From NCBI GenBank assembly GCA_041748655.1, contig JBGTCV010000116.1, forward strand, positions 46,988 through 110,987: 64,000 nt of DNA, written 5' to 3'. Under the pieces are notes generated by a model that was not told where the DNA came from, did no database searches, and saw only the letters and a program-made list of their open reading frames with translations. Made by a program: the position numbers and the translations under genes. Of this stretch, positions 34,316-43,108 are shown piece by piece. The stretch comes from Leptofilum sp041748655 (GTDB lineage Bacteria; Chloroflexota; Anaerolineae; Promineifilales; Promineifilaceae). How positions within the stretch are numbered: the first letter of the stretch is position 1; every line of letters starts with the position of its first letter.

Positions 34316-36301
34316 ATGGCTGAAGAGAACGCCACGCAAGACTCATTGCAGTCTTCGGACAAAATTACGCTAAGACGAGGTAACCGACAAGTCACTTACG
34401 AAAAGGTTCCAGACCAATTTGCCGTGCGCTTAAAGCACGGCCGTGCACTAAGTCCTGATCAGTTAGAAAGTAGTGTAGGGGAAATAAAAACGGCCGTTGA
34501 GCACGTTGATGCTGATTTGCAAGAGGCGATGGATGTATTTACCGTTGCTGAAGCGGCCAAACTAGAGGAAATCGTGGATGAAATGCGCAAAGCGCCAGCC
34601 GCTGAGGTTGTTACACACACGTACAAAATAGATGACTCATCGGGTGGCTCAATGATCCCGATTGGCACACTGACTATTCAGTTCAAACCAGATGTGTCGG
34701 AGAACAGACACGCAGACATTTTGGCAGAATTTGGCCTGGAAATTGTGGAAAATCTGGACTTCCTTCCTAATGGCTACACGGTTGCCCTAACAGAAGAGGC
34801 AACGGAGAACCCACTGAAAATTGCTTTCAAATTACAGCAGCGAGATGAGATAGAAACGGCCGAACCCGATTTGAGTTTTCAGGTATCTCTCAAATATGAA
34901 CCTGCTGACACCCTGTACAATGAACAGTGGCATCTCAACAATCAAGGTAATCGAATTGGGCTGGTGGCCAATGCTGACGTCAGAGCAGAAGCGGCCTGGG
35001 AGATCACCCGAGGAAAACGTGAGGTAACGGTCTGTGTGGTGGATGATGGCTTTGACCTGGGACATCCAGATTTTAATATTCCCGGGAAAATCGTGTCACC
35101 CAAAGATTTTTTGCAAAATGATATTGATCCGACGCCTATTTTTTTAGACGATAATCATGGGACGGCTTGCGCTGGTGTGGCAATTGCTGAAGAGAACGGC
35201 GTTGGCGTGGTTGGTTTAGCCCCTGGTTGTGCCTTTATGCCAGTCCGAATGGCCCTGACCCTATCAGACAACGCGATTGTAACGCTATTCAAGCATGCCT
35301 TTGACAACCAGGCTGACGTGATCAGCTGCAGTTGGTCGGCAGCTGCCTGGAACTTCCCCCTATCCACCAAGATTCATGCCATCATTCACCAGGCCGCTAC
35401 CCAAGGACGCCACAATGGGAAAGGCTGCGTGATTTTGTTTGCGGCCGGCAATGAAAACCGTCCCCTGGATGGCGTGAAAAATGGTCAAATATCTCATCAA
35501 GGTTTTGCTCTGCATCCCGACATTATTGCTGTAGGCGCCTCAAACAGCCGTGACGAGCGATCTGGCTACAGCAATTTTGGCCCAGAATTGGCAATTTGTG
35601 CGCCTTCGAGCGGCGATCCCGGACGTCGCATTGTAACAACCGACCGACGAGGTGTGTTGGGTTATTCGGCCGGAGATTACACTTTTACCTTTGGCGGTAC
35701 TTCCAGCGCTACCCCGCTGGCGGCTGGTTTAGCCGCGCTAATTCTTTCTGTGAATGAGGAATTGATTTCGGCCGAAGTGAAGCAAATTATGATGGAAACG
35801 GCCGATAAGATTGACCAGGAACATGGCGAGTATGTAGATGGCCACTCGCCCTGGTATGGACACGGCCGTATTAATGCTCATCGTGCTTTGGCTTTCGTTT
35901 TAGGCGAGGATGAAATTGGTGAGCGGCGGTTCGAGAGCCTTCTTTTAGAACATAGAGTGAACAGGCCAATCGCCGATCTTGACACCACAGAAGATCCTAT
36001 CGTCTTTCCCCTTGAAGTTGCCATCGAGGAGATTGAAGTCCACGTTGACATTCAACACACAAGACCACAAGATTTGCGGGTGAGCGTGGAAACACCGCAC
36101 GGGGATGAACTTCTGTTGGTGGATGGCACGAATGAGCTTCAGAATGGCATCACCAGAACATTCCGCTCCAGCGATGAGCCAGCACTGTTTGCGCCAGTGA
36201 TAGGGGCATCTGCACAGGGCAGTTGGCACCTGAAGGTAGTGGATATAACCGAACAGGAAGTTGGTGAGATCGTCAAATGGGGGTTGACTGTGACCTACTG
36301 A
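34316..36301 (+). CDS. Subtilisin-like S8 peptidase with proprotein-convertase P domain
   Basis: The 661-residue protein has a probable inhibitory propeptide (residues 115-190, including IQFKPDVSENRHADILAEFG). The S8 catalytic domain follows: Asp in VVDDGFD (D243), His in DNHGTACAG (H281), Asn in FAAGNEN (N379) and Ser in GGTSSATPLAAG (S463). A C-terminal P domain at about 565-661 (HTRPQDLRVSVETPHG, GSWHLKVVDITEQEVGEI) is the fold found in eukaryotic furins. The catalytic triad is complete. No signal peptide is visible, which is unusual for such a protease. It may act inside the cell, after lysis or via another export route. It ends the four-gene cluster. Confidence 0.9.
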   Translation: MAEENATQDSLQSSDKITLRRGNRQVTYEKVPDQFAVRLKHGRALSPDQLESSVGEIKTAVEHVDADLQEAMDVFTVAEAAKLEEIVDEMRKAPAAEVVTHTYKIDDSSGGSMIPIGTLTIQFKPDVSENRHADILAEFGLEIVENLDFLPNGYTVALTEEATENPLKIAFKLQQRDEIETAEPDLSFQVSLKYEPADTLYNEQWHLNNQGNRIGLVANADVRAEAAWEITRGKREVTVCVVDDGFDLGHPDFNIPGKIVSPKDFLQNDIDPTPIFLDDNHGTACAGVAIAEENGVGVVGLAPGCAFMPVRMALTLSDNAIVTLFKHAFDNQADVISCSWSAAAWNFPLSTKIHAIIHQAATQGRHNGKGCVILFAAGNENRPLDGVKNGQISHQGFALHPDIIAVGASNSRDERSGYSNFGPELAICAPSSGDPGRRIVTTDRRGVLGYSAGDYTFTFGGTSSATPLAAGLAALILSVNEELISAEVKQIMMETADKIDQEHGEYVDGHSPWYGHGRINAHRALAFVLGEDEIGERRFESLLLEHRVNRPIADLDTTEDPIVFPLEVAIEEIEVHVDIQHTRPQDLRVSVETPHGDELLLVDGTNELQNGITRTFRSSDEPALFAPVIGASAQGSWHLKVVDITEQEVGEIVKWGLTVTY

Positions 36302-36492
36302 TTCGGGGTTGGCGAGTAGACGTGCCCAGCCGAAATATCGCCACGATTGATTTTTATTTTGGAACCCAGGCGAATAAAGCCATGCTCGTCAACTTCTGCG
36401 GCCAGCGCGTAGCCGCATTCTTCACATTCAATGAATCGAAGTCCGCCAGGGTACTGTTTTGGGGATATTGTTAATATGTGATGTTCGTTCAT
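36295..36492 (-). CDS. Small protein with a CxxC pair
   Basis: The 65-residue protein contains HHILTISPKQYPGGLRFIE, then CEECGYALAAEVDEHG and KINRGDISAGH. A single CxxC could bind zinc as a dimer. A GAGG ribosome site lies five bases before the ATG, supporting the start. It converges on the subtilase gene and overlaps its end by seven bases. I recall similar small proteins in related genomes, but the family has no known function. Confidence 0.65.
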   Translation of the reverse strand: MNEHHILTISPKQYPGGLRFIECEECGYALAAEVDEHGFIRLGSKIKINRGDISAGHVYSPTPNQ

Positions 36493-36663
36493 TTAAGCCT
36501 CGTGTTTCGTTAATGCAATAATTTCAATTTCTTTAGCAAATTATCGCATTTTGGGTTGGGCAAAGAAATGGGAATTTTTTGCCGGGACAATGGGGCTAAT
36601 ATGGTCGTCTCTTCAGGCAAGACGGCCGTTTTTATGCCGATAAGTTTTGTTCACCTGATTCCT

Positions 36664-37281
36664 CTAACGGGCTAATTCTTTCTTCCGGTTGCGGTACAGG
36701 TTGGGGTCTACCACTGTGGCCATGCCCTGGGTGTTCATCTTGCCGCCCAGAAATTCGTTGATTTGGGCGATTTGGGGCAGGGGGTTGGCCAGCATGTCGC
36801 TGTAATGAATGTAGATGACGGAAACGTTGGGCTGGGCTCCCATCCAATCCATGACGCTGTTGAGATGCTTCTCAAACAGGGCCGAGATCTCTTCATCGGG
36901 GGCCACATTGGGGTCTTCCCCCCGGTTGATGAGCATCTTCTTTTGCGAGGCCAATATTTCTGACATGTTGCGCCGCATGAAAATGACTTTGTACTCATAC
37001 GCCGACGGCATAAATTTGAGCAGTTGTGAGATCACTTTAACGGTTTTGCCCTGGGCGTCGGCCATCCAGGCGGTGTCCCCTTTGTCCATCTGCTTGACGC
37101 GCTCAAATTCGTAATATCCTTTGGGATTGTCGTCGTCGGCGGTGCGCAGCTTGTCGGTGAGCGGGGGGATGCCACCCGCTTCCAACATTTTCATCATCAT
37201 GGAGGTGCCAGAGCGGGGCAGCCCGCTGACGACGGTGACAACGGGTTTGCTGCCAAATAACTTTTTGAAAATACCTTTCAT
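36664..37281 (-). CDS. Sulfotransferase-like P-loop protein
   Basis: The 205-residue protein starts MKGIFKKLFGSKPVVTVVSG and has the PAPS-binding-type P-loop GLPRSGTSMMMKMLEAGG. Further conserved-looking segments are KGYYEFERV, YKVIFMRRNMSEILASQKKM and IYIHYSDML. These match sulfotransferase-family proteins of the short bacterial type. The acceptor substrate is unknown. It lies downstream of a McrC-like gene, separated by about 190 bases, without evidence of functional linkage. Confidence 0.85.
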   Translation of the reverse strand: MKGIFKKLFGSKPVVTVVSGLPRSGTSMMMKMLEAGGIPPLTDKLRTADDDNPKGYYEFERVKQMDKGDTAWMADAQGKTVKVISQLLKFMPSAYEYKVIFMRRNMSEILASQKKMLINRGEDPNVAPDEEISALFEKHLNSVMDWMGAQPNVSVIYIHYSDMLANPLPQIAQINEFLGGKMNTQGMATVVDPNLYRNRKKELAR

Positions 37282-37471
37282 TCAACTTTCCTTGTCATTC
37301 ATATTTCCCTGGAAACGCCAATTTGGACCCACCATGTGACTGAGAGCTTCCGGGGAAATGGGGTAACCGAATTCTTAATAATCGTAACACAGGTGCGTGG
37401 GATGCAAAATGGGACGGTTGTGCTTGTGATACGGCCGTTCCTTTTATACCCTCCCCCACTTAAGGCCCAGC

Positions 37472-38674
37472 TTAAAGATGCAGCCGCGCTGCCAGCTGCT
37501 GCAAAAAGTGTGCCCCGGCACTTTCCAACGGCTCCGCCAGGCCAAAGGTGAGGGTGTGCAGCTGCACATCCCCAATGGGCAGATGGAGCGGTTGGGGCAG
37601 CGGCTGGGGATAAATGAGCAGGGCATAATGGCAGCCTTTGGCCTTGGCGTAGGTAATTACCTGGCTGATGTCGGCCGGGCTGGGTTTGTCTGGCGTTTTG
37701 TATTTGGTGTCTAGCACGGCCAGGGGACGGCCGTTTCCGTCATAAAGCGTCAAATCTATCTGGAAGCGCAGTTCGGCGTTGGGGCCGAGGGTGGTGCTTT
37801 CTTGCGCCTTAATGCGATACGGCGCGGGCAGGTGGGCTTGCAGCCAGTTGGCCACGCTGCGCTCGTACAGCTGGGCCATGTTGAGCAAAAAGGGAATCAT
37901 CTGGTGGCTGCCGTCGGCCAGCAGTGGTCCGGAATGCTCTAAAAAGAAGCGGCAGAGGGCGTGCAGGGTGGCGTAATCTTGATTGAGGCGGCTGTAGCTG
38001 CGGTTTTGGCAGTCGCTGGGCTGAAACGGCCGTAAGGTGGTGATGGGCTGCAAAAGATGATACGCCTGGCGAACGGCCGTTTGCGCCGCCGGACTGCATT
38101 GGCCGCTGCGGGCAATCTGGTGCAGGGTATAGGCCAAAATCTGGTTGTCTGGGATGTCGGCGGTTTGGGTGTCGTAGCGGCAGGCAAGCTGCGGGGTGGG
38201 GCTGGCGGGCTGCCGGGTTAGCAGTCGGCCGCGTAAGTAGGGGAGAACGGCCGTCTGGCTCAGATACGCCTGTTGGAAGCTGTGCCGCCCCCGCCGAACC
38301 ACGCGCTGCGCCAGAATCTGGGCCAGCAGGCTAAAAAAGGCTGGAATGGAATCAAGGGTGGTGAGGCCGTCCGCCAGGTGGGCCAGGCGCAGATCGTAGG
38401 CGGCTTCCCACAGCTGGAACAGGCGGACGATGGGCAGTTTGGGCTGGATGTTTAACTGGAGCTGATGGGGTAGGCTAAATTGGCCCACATAGCCCTGGGC
38501 AGTCAGCTCCCAGTTGTGGTTGGTTTTGGGGGAGGGGAAGGAAACGTGCAGCTTTTTGCCGTTTTGGTCCAGCAAACGCCAAAGTTGTTCTCCCAGCGAA
38601 AGCGGCAGCGCTTCGGCGGGCAGGTGGATGGTTTGGTATTCGGTTAGTGTGATGTGGCGAACGGCCGTTTTCAA
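37472..38674 (-). CDS. McrC-like 5-methylcytosine restriction component, no McrB
   Basis: The 400-residue protein has the McrC layout: an N-terminal DNA-binding-like domain, then GRLLTRQPASP and CRYDTQTADIPDNQILAYTL. The C-terminal PD-(D/E)xK nuclease core is IDLTLYDGNGRPLAVLDTKYK, which keeps the catalytic Asp and D-x-K. McrC normally works with the GTPase McrB in cleaving modified DNA. No McrB-like GTPase is present on either side, so this looks like a solitary McrC. The gene contains several ACGGCCGT sites, so it seems long resident. Confidence 0.85.
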   Translation of the reverse strand: MKTAVRHITLTEYQTIHLPAEALPLSLGEQLWRLLDQNGKKLHVSFPSPKTNHNWELTAQGYVGQFSLPHQLQLNIQPKLPIVRLFQLWEAAYDLRLAHLADGLTTLDSIPAFFSLLAQILAQRVVRRGRHSFQQAYLSQTAVLPYLRGRLLTRQPASPTPQLACRYDTQTADIPDNQILAYTLHQIARSGQCSPAAQTAVRQAYHLLQPITTLRPFQPSDCQNRSYSRLNQDYATLHALCRFFLEHSGPLLADGSHQMIPFLLNMAQLYERSVANWLQAHLPAPYRIKAQESTTLGPNAELRFQIDLTLYDGNGRPLAVLDTKYKTPDKPSPADISQVITYAKAKGCHYALLIYPQPLPQPLHLPIGDVQLHTLTFGLAEPLESAGAHFLQQLAARLHL

Positions 38675-38761
38675 TTAAACCCACCTGCCAAACTTTAACA
38701 ATCTCTAACCTCTAAAAAGAAGATGGTACCAGACATTGTGGCTGGGGCAACCTGGCGGTTG

Positions 38762-40504
38762 CTATTCGGCCACCGGCAGGGTGATGGTGAAGCGGCTGCC
38801 CTGGTTGGGAGTGCTTTGTACGTCGATACGGCCGTTGTGCATGGCCACAATGTCATTCACAATGCCCAGACCCAGACCAGTGCCTGAAATTTTATCCCGT
38901 TCTATCTGAGTTCCCCGGTAAAACCGCTCAAAAATGTGGGGTATTTCTTCCTGGTGGATGCCTATGCCGGTGTCTGAAACATCTAAAACGACATGGGGCT
39001 GGCCATTATTATGTTCCAGCCCCGTGGTAATTTGAATGGAGCCCTGGTCGGTGTAATTAAGGGCGTTGTCTAGCAGATTGGTCACAATTTGGGTAATCTG
39101 GTTGGGTTCGCCCCAGGCGGGCGGCAGGGGGTTCTGGGATAAAAAGTGGAGTACGAGCTGTTTGCTTTGGGCACGGGGTTGATGGGTCACAAGCACCTGC
39201 TGCACCAGAGCGTTTAGATCAACTGGCTGAAATGGATGGTGGTTATTATTTTCCAGCTTGGAGAGCGTTAAAATCTCTTCAACCAGATTGAACAGGCGCT
39301 TTACCTGAGCGCGCAAGGTGCTGAAATATTTGGCTTGTTTGTCGGGTGGGGCAAACTCCAGCAGCTCCAGGAAGAGGGTGAGGTTGGCAATGGGGTTGCG
39401 CAGCTCATGCGATACATCGGAGACAAATTTGGATTTGAGCTTGTCGAGCGATTTGAGCTGTTCGTTGGCATCGGCTAACGCCTGGGTGCGCCGCTGTACC
39501 TGCTCTTCCAGGTCGTGGGCGTGGGCTTGTAAACGGCCGTACAGCCGAATCTTCTCCAGCGCCAGCCCTATCTCCTCGGACACCAGGGCAATGAGCCGCA
39601 CATCGCTGGAGCCAAAGACGTGGGTTGGTGGCAAATTCAGCACAAAAAACCCGATGGTTTTCCCGGCTAAATAAAGTGGATGGATGACGAATTTGCTGTC
39701 GGGTGGTGCGTTTAGAAACTGTTTCAGGCTGAATGGCGGCTGGGGCAAGATCAAGGTTTGGGTAGAGCTGCTTATGGCGGCCAACGCGGGTTCCAAATCC
39801 AGGTTCATCTGTTTGCCCACGACTGGCTGAAGCGCTTCGTCATAATGTTCGGCCTGCACCGTTACAATTGAATCTTCATGATGATGCAGCAGGATCAGGG
39901 TGCGGCTGGTGTTGTAGAATTGGGCCAATTCAAAACAAGTGTCGCGCAAAATTTTTTGTTCGTCATTGTTGGCCGAGGCGGTGGAAATGATGCGGTTTAG
40001 CAAGTGGAGTTCACGCGCCTGGCGGCGGTAGTCGGCCTGGCTGGTGCGAATTTGTTCTTCATGAAAGTGGCGTTCCAGGGTATAGCGCAGCACGCGCAGC
40101 AGGCTGGCGGTGGTGAGTTCTTGTTTAAGCAGGTAATCGTGTGCGCCTGCGGTGGCGGCATCGGCAGCGAGCTGGTCATCTTCTAAACCGGTGAGAACAA
40201 TAATGGGAATCCAGGGATGGGCGGTATAAAAGGTGCGAATGGTATCGATGCTGTTGCTGTCTGGTAGGGGAAGGTTGAGAAGGATGACCTGGATCGTGAA
40301 GGTTTTGAGGTGTTGGAGGGCAGATTTTGCGGAAACGGCCGTATGCAGCCGGTAGGTATTTTCTGCCATTTCCAGCATGCGTTCAATGCGTTGGGCATCA
40401 CCTGGGTTATCTTCAACGAGTAGGATGTCAATGAAACGGCCGTTTGTTCGATCCTTAACCACTATACTTGCCTTGAACGATAAATAGGCCAACCAATAGA
40501 ACAA
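38762..40504 (-). CDS. Receiver-GAF-histidine kinase hybrid, receiver lacks phospho-Asp
   Basis: The 580-residue protein starts with a response-regulator receiver (residues 25-145; DILLVEDNPGD), followed by a GAF domain (155-330) and a coiled-coil linker. A histidine kinase core follows with HisKA SHELRNPIANLTLF and HATPase motifs GEPNQITQIVTNLLDNALNY, DTGIGIHQEE and GTGLGLGI. At the receiver phosphorylation site the sequence is ILLNLPLPD with Asn at 77 where Asp is expected. The receiver is thus probably not phosphorylated and may act as a fold or dimer element. The first residues before about 20 are not conserved; a start nearer residue 16 is possible. A related hybrid lies upstream on the same strand. 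Confidence 0.88.
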   Translation of the reverse strand: MFYWLAYLSFKASIVVKDRTNGRFIDILLVEDNPGDAQRIERMLEMAENTYRLHTAVSAKSALQHLKTFTIQVILLNLPLPDSNSIDTIRTFYTAHPWIPIIVLTGLEDDQLAADAATAGAHDYLLKQELTTASLLRVLRYTLERHFHEEQIRTSQADYRRQARELHLLNRIISTASANNDEQKILRDTCFELAQFYNTSRTLILLHHHEDSIVTVQAEHYDEALQPVVGKQMNLDLEPALAAISSSTQTLILPQPPFSLKQFLNAPPDSKFVIHPLYLAGKTIGFFVLNLPPTHVFGSSDVRLIALVSEEIGLALEKIRLYGRLQAHAHDLEEQVQRRTQALADANEQLKSLDKLKSKFVSDVSHELRNPIANLTLFLELLEFAPPDKQAKYFSTLRAQVKRLFNLVEEILTLSKLENNNHHPFQPVDLNALVQQVLVTHQPRAQSKQLVLHFLSQNPLPPAWGEPNQITQIVTNLLDNALNYTDQGSIQITTGLEHNNGQPHVVLDVSDTGIGIHQEEIPHIFERFYRGTQIERDKISGTGLGLGIVNDIVAMHNGRIDVQSTPNQGSRFTITLPVAE

Positions 40505-40588
40505 ATAAAGCGCCCAATAGCGTGTAGCGAATCCATTTTAATGCCTCTGCGCACGCCACATGCTTTGCGGTTTGTTTTTTCAGTGGAC

Positions 40589-41728
40589 TCAAGTAAGAGA
40601 TGTGTCGCTTGCTGGTAAAGTAAACCAGAAACAACTGCCGGAACCTTCTTCACTTTCTACGCCAACGTCACCACCACATTTCTTTACAATTCGCCAAACA
40701 ATCGACAAGCCTAACCCCTCACCCCGTATTTTCTTAGACGTGAGTCGCGTATGTGGCTTAAACAAGCGTTTTTGGTCCATTTCAGAAATGCCAGGGCCGT
40801 TGTCTACTAACCAAAAACGAATCATACCGTTTTCTTCAAGAGTGGAACCCAGCTGTAAAATGGGTGGCGTCCCCTCGAATCCGCCATACTTCAGACCATT
40901 GCTCATATAATTGAGCCAAACCTCTTCAATCCAGGATGCATACCCTATAGCGTTGGGCCATGTCTCTGGCATCACAATTTCAGCCTGCGTTTCCCGAATT
41001 TGGTATCGAAGCCGCTTCATGACTTCGGCCAGAATACGCTTGTTGTCTAACACGCTGAGCTGAATATTTTCAGAACCCATGGTGGCCAAAAAAAGCAGCT
41101 CCGTAATGACATTGTTCATTTTGTAGCCGCTTTGCATGATCTGATCAACTGCTTGCTGGGCTGGTACACTCAGCTGCTCCTGGTAATGGGAATCGACCAA
41201 AGAAGCATACCCTACCATCTGGCTAAGCAGCCCCTGAATTTGGTGAGCTACCGTGTGCGCAAACTCGTTTAGCGCCAGATTTTGGTTTTCCAATTCAGCT
41301 GCCCTACCGCTGATCTCTAGCAGCAGTCGGTGGCGTTCGATTGTGTGATAAATGGTTTTTACTAATAGATTGGTTGTCAGATCATCTTTGGTCAGGTAAT
41401 CCTGAGCGCCTTGCTGTACGGCTTGCAGCGCTGTTTTATGATCTGTATAGCCGCTTAAAATAACAACAGGAATGGACGGGTGACTCTCGTTAATTTGTGT
41501 AAAAGAGCTTAGTCCTTCGGTATCGGGCAAAGATAAATCCAGCAAGATCAGGTCTTGCTGTTTTTCTTTCAACAAATTTTTTGCCTGGGTCAGGCGTTCT
41601 GTGTGGGTGAGATTTATGATTGCCGGAGAACTTCCAGAGAGGTTTGACTGGTTTAGCAGATCTTTTACAAGGCGCACATCACCTGGATTGTTTTCAATCA
41701 ACAGCACGTTAATCGTTGTGTAATTCAT
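40589..41728 (-). CDS. Receiver-histidine kinase hybrid with intact receiver
   Basis: The 379-residue protein has a receiver at residues 5-125 with acidic ENN, the phosphorylatable Asp in ILLDLSLPD (D64) and the conserved K in YLTKDD. The kinase part carries the probable phospho-His in TVAHQIQGLL (H162) and the ATPase boxes VDNGPGIS and GEGLGLSIV. There is no membrane segment, so it acts in the cytoplasm. It is upstream of the hybrid whose receiver lacks Asp, 84 bases away, so they may form one signalling pair. The output is unknown. Confidence 0.88.
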   Translation of the reverse strand: MNYTTINVLLIENNPGDVRLVKDLLNQSNLSGSSPAIINLTHTERLTQAKNLLKEKQQDLILLDLSLPDTEGLSSFTQINESHPSIPVVILSGYTDHKTALQAVQQGAQDYLTKDDLTTNLLVKTIYHTIERHRLLLEISGRAAELENQNLALNEFAHTVAHQIQGLLSQMVGYASLVDSHYQEQLSVPAQQAVDQIMQSGYKMNNVITELLFLATMGSENIQLSVLDNKRILAEVMKRLRYQIRETQAEIVMPETWPNAIGYASWIEEVWLNYMSNGLKYGGFEGTPPILQLGSTLEENGMIRFWLVDNGPGISEMDQKRLFKPHTRLTSKKIRGEGLGLSIVWRIVKKCGGDVGVESEEGSGSCFWFTLPASDTSLT

Positions 41729-42098
41729 TTTAGAAATTTGTGAACATGATATTTATTTGTTGGGCAGTAGTACCTATTTTGCTTTTATTATGCTGCTTAA
41801 AATCTGTCGATTCAACTGGCTTTTAATAGTGCAGAATGTGTCAGAATTTACAGCTGCGTGAGCAAAGTATAAGGAGAGCTCTCATTCAGATTCCAGTTTG
41901 CGGTTTTGGTTGGTTAGCTGCTGAAACTGGAAGAAGAGTTGATTGTTTTTTGCCGAAATAGGCGGGTGTTGATTTTGATTATACTTGAGTTCTGCCTTTT
42001 CTGGGGGTATTAAGCCTGTTTTGATCCAGGTCAGAGTTGACAGCTTGTTTATAACGGGGCAAAATAGAACGCATGGTCTAAATAATCCAGGAGGAAAA
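41729..42098. other. Divergent intergenic region
   Basis: This 370-base spacer separates a leftward histidine kinase gene from a rightward WYL regulator. Apart from the candidate promoter at 42037-42065 I see no gene, repeat or structured element in it. Confidence 0.5.
42037..42065 (+). promoter_or_regulatory. Candidate promoter of the WYL regulator
   Basis: TTGACA at 42037-42042, a 17-base spacer and CAAAAT (4 of 6 consensus) lie about 35 bases before the start codon. Confidence 0.45.
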
Positions 42099-43064
42099 AT
42101 GTCTCGTCTCGCATCCAGAACGTCCCGCTTGCGCCGCATAGAAGAGCTGCTGCTGCTGACCCCAGATGGCTTACGAGCCGCTGATCTGGCAGAAAAGCTG
42201 GCAATCGATCGGCGTACGGTTTACCGGGACGTTGATTTTTTGTGTGAGCAGGGGCTGCCGATCTGGCAAAAAGACGGCCGTTTCGGCATCAATCGCTCAC
42301 GGTATCTCACTACCGTCCACCTGGCGTTTCATGAAGCCGTCGCCCTCACCCTGGCCGGGCTGCTGCTGGCCCGCACCATCGACGAGCGCAATCCCCACGT
42401 TACCTCCGCCCTGCGCAAGCTGGCCATTACTCTGCCCAAAGCGATCTCACCCCATCTGAAGCGGGCAGCCGACCGGGTACAAACCCTCAACGATGGCCAG
42501 CGACAGGTGGCTGTGATGGAAGTGCTGGCAGAAGGGTGGGGCACCGGACGCAAGGTGCGCATTGGCTACCGCTCACCCCGCAGCGGCCAACTGCGTGAAC
42601 GGGTGATTGCCCCCTACGCCCTGGAGCCAACCCCTTCCGGCATTTACGTCATTGGGCATGATGATTGGGCCAAAGATATTCGCACGTTTAAGCTGGACCG
42701 GCTGGAAAGCGCCACGCTGCTTTCGCGCAGCTTTACCGTGCCAGAAGCGTTTGATCTGGAGAGCCATCTCGCTTCTGGCTGGCGCATTATGGCGGGCAGC
42801 GAGATTACCGATGTGGTGCTGCGCTTCACCCCGGAAGTGACGCCGCACATTCATGAACGGCAGTGGCACCCAACCCAAACGTTGGAAAAAACGGAAGATG
42901 GCGGCTGTCTGCTGCGGGTGCAGGTGGCTCAGCCGCAAGAGATGCAGCCTTTCATTCGCAGCTGGGGGGCGCAGGTGGAGGTGCTGGCCCCGGACTGGCT
43001 GCGCGCCCAGATTGGCTCTGAACTCCAGCGAGCGGCAGCCCAATATGCGGAGCGATCCTTGTGA
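42099..43064 (+). CDS. WYL-domain transcriptional regulator
   Basis: The 321-residue protein starts with an HTH of the DeoR/YafY type (RIEELLLLTPDGLRAADLAE, then LAIDRRTVYRDVDFL). A WYL domain follows (VRIGYRSPRSGQLRERVIAP, GIYVIGHDDWAKDIRTFKLDRLESATLL) and then the C-terminal WCX-like domain. WYL regulators often sense ligands or nucleic acids and are common near defence loci. The ATG at 42099 has a strong CCAGGAGG site. It is convergent with the M42 genes and has no co-directional neighbour, so its targets are unknown. Confidence 0.9.
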   Translation: MSRLASRTSRLRRIEELLLLTPDGLRAADLAEKLAIDRRTVYRDVDFLCEQGLPIWQKDGRFGINRSRYLTTVHLAFHEAVALTLAGLLLARTIDERNPHVTSALRKLAITLPKAISPHLKRAADRVQTLNDGQRQVAVMEVLAEGWGTGRKVRIGYRSPRSGQLRERVIAPYALEPTPSGIYVIGHDDWAKDIRTFKLDRLESATLLSRSFTVPEAFDLESHLASGWRIMAGSEITDVVLRFTPEVTPHIHERQWHPTQTLEKTEDGGCLLRVQVAQPQEMQPFIRSWGAQVEVLAPDWLRAQIGSELQRAAAQYAERSL

Positions 43065-43108
43065 GCGATTAAGCCAGTGAAACCTACCTTTTTTAGTAAA
43101 TCTGGCGG

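Noticed and set aside
40462..40653. 63-residue minus-strand frame between the two kinase hybrids
   Set aside because: It overlaps the ends of both kinase genes, and no ribosome site or conserved pattern is visible.
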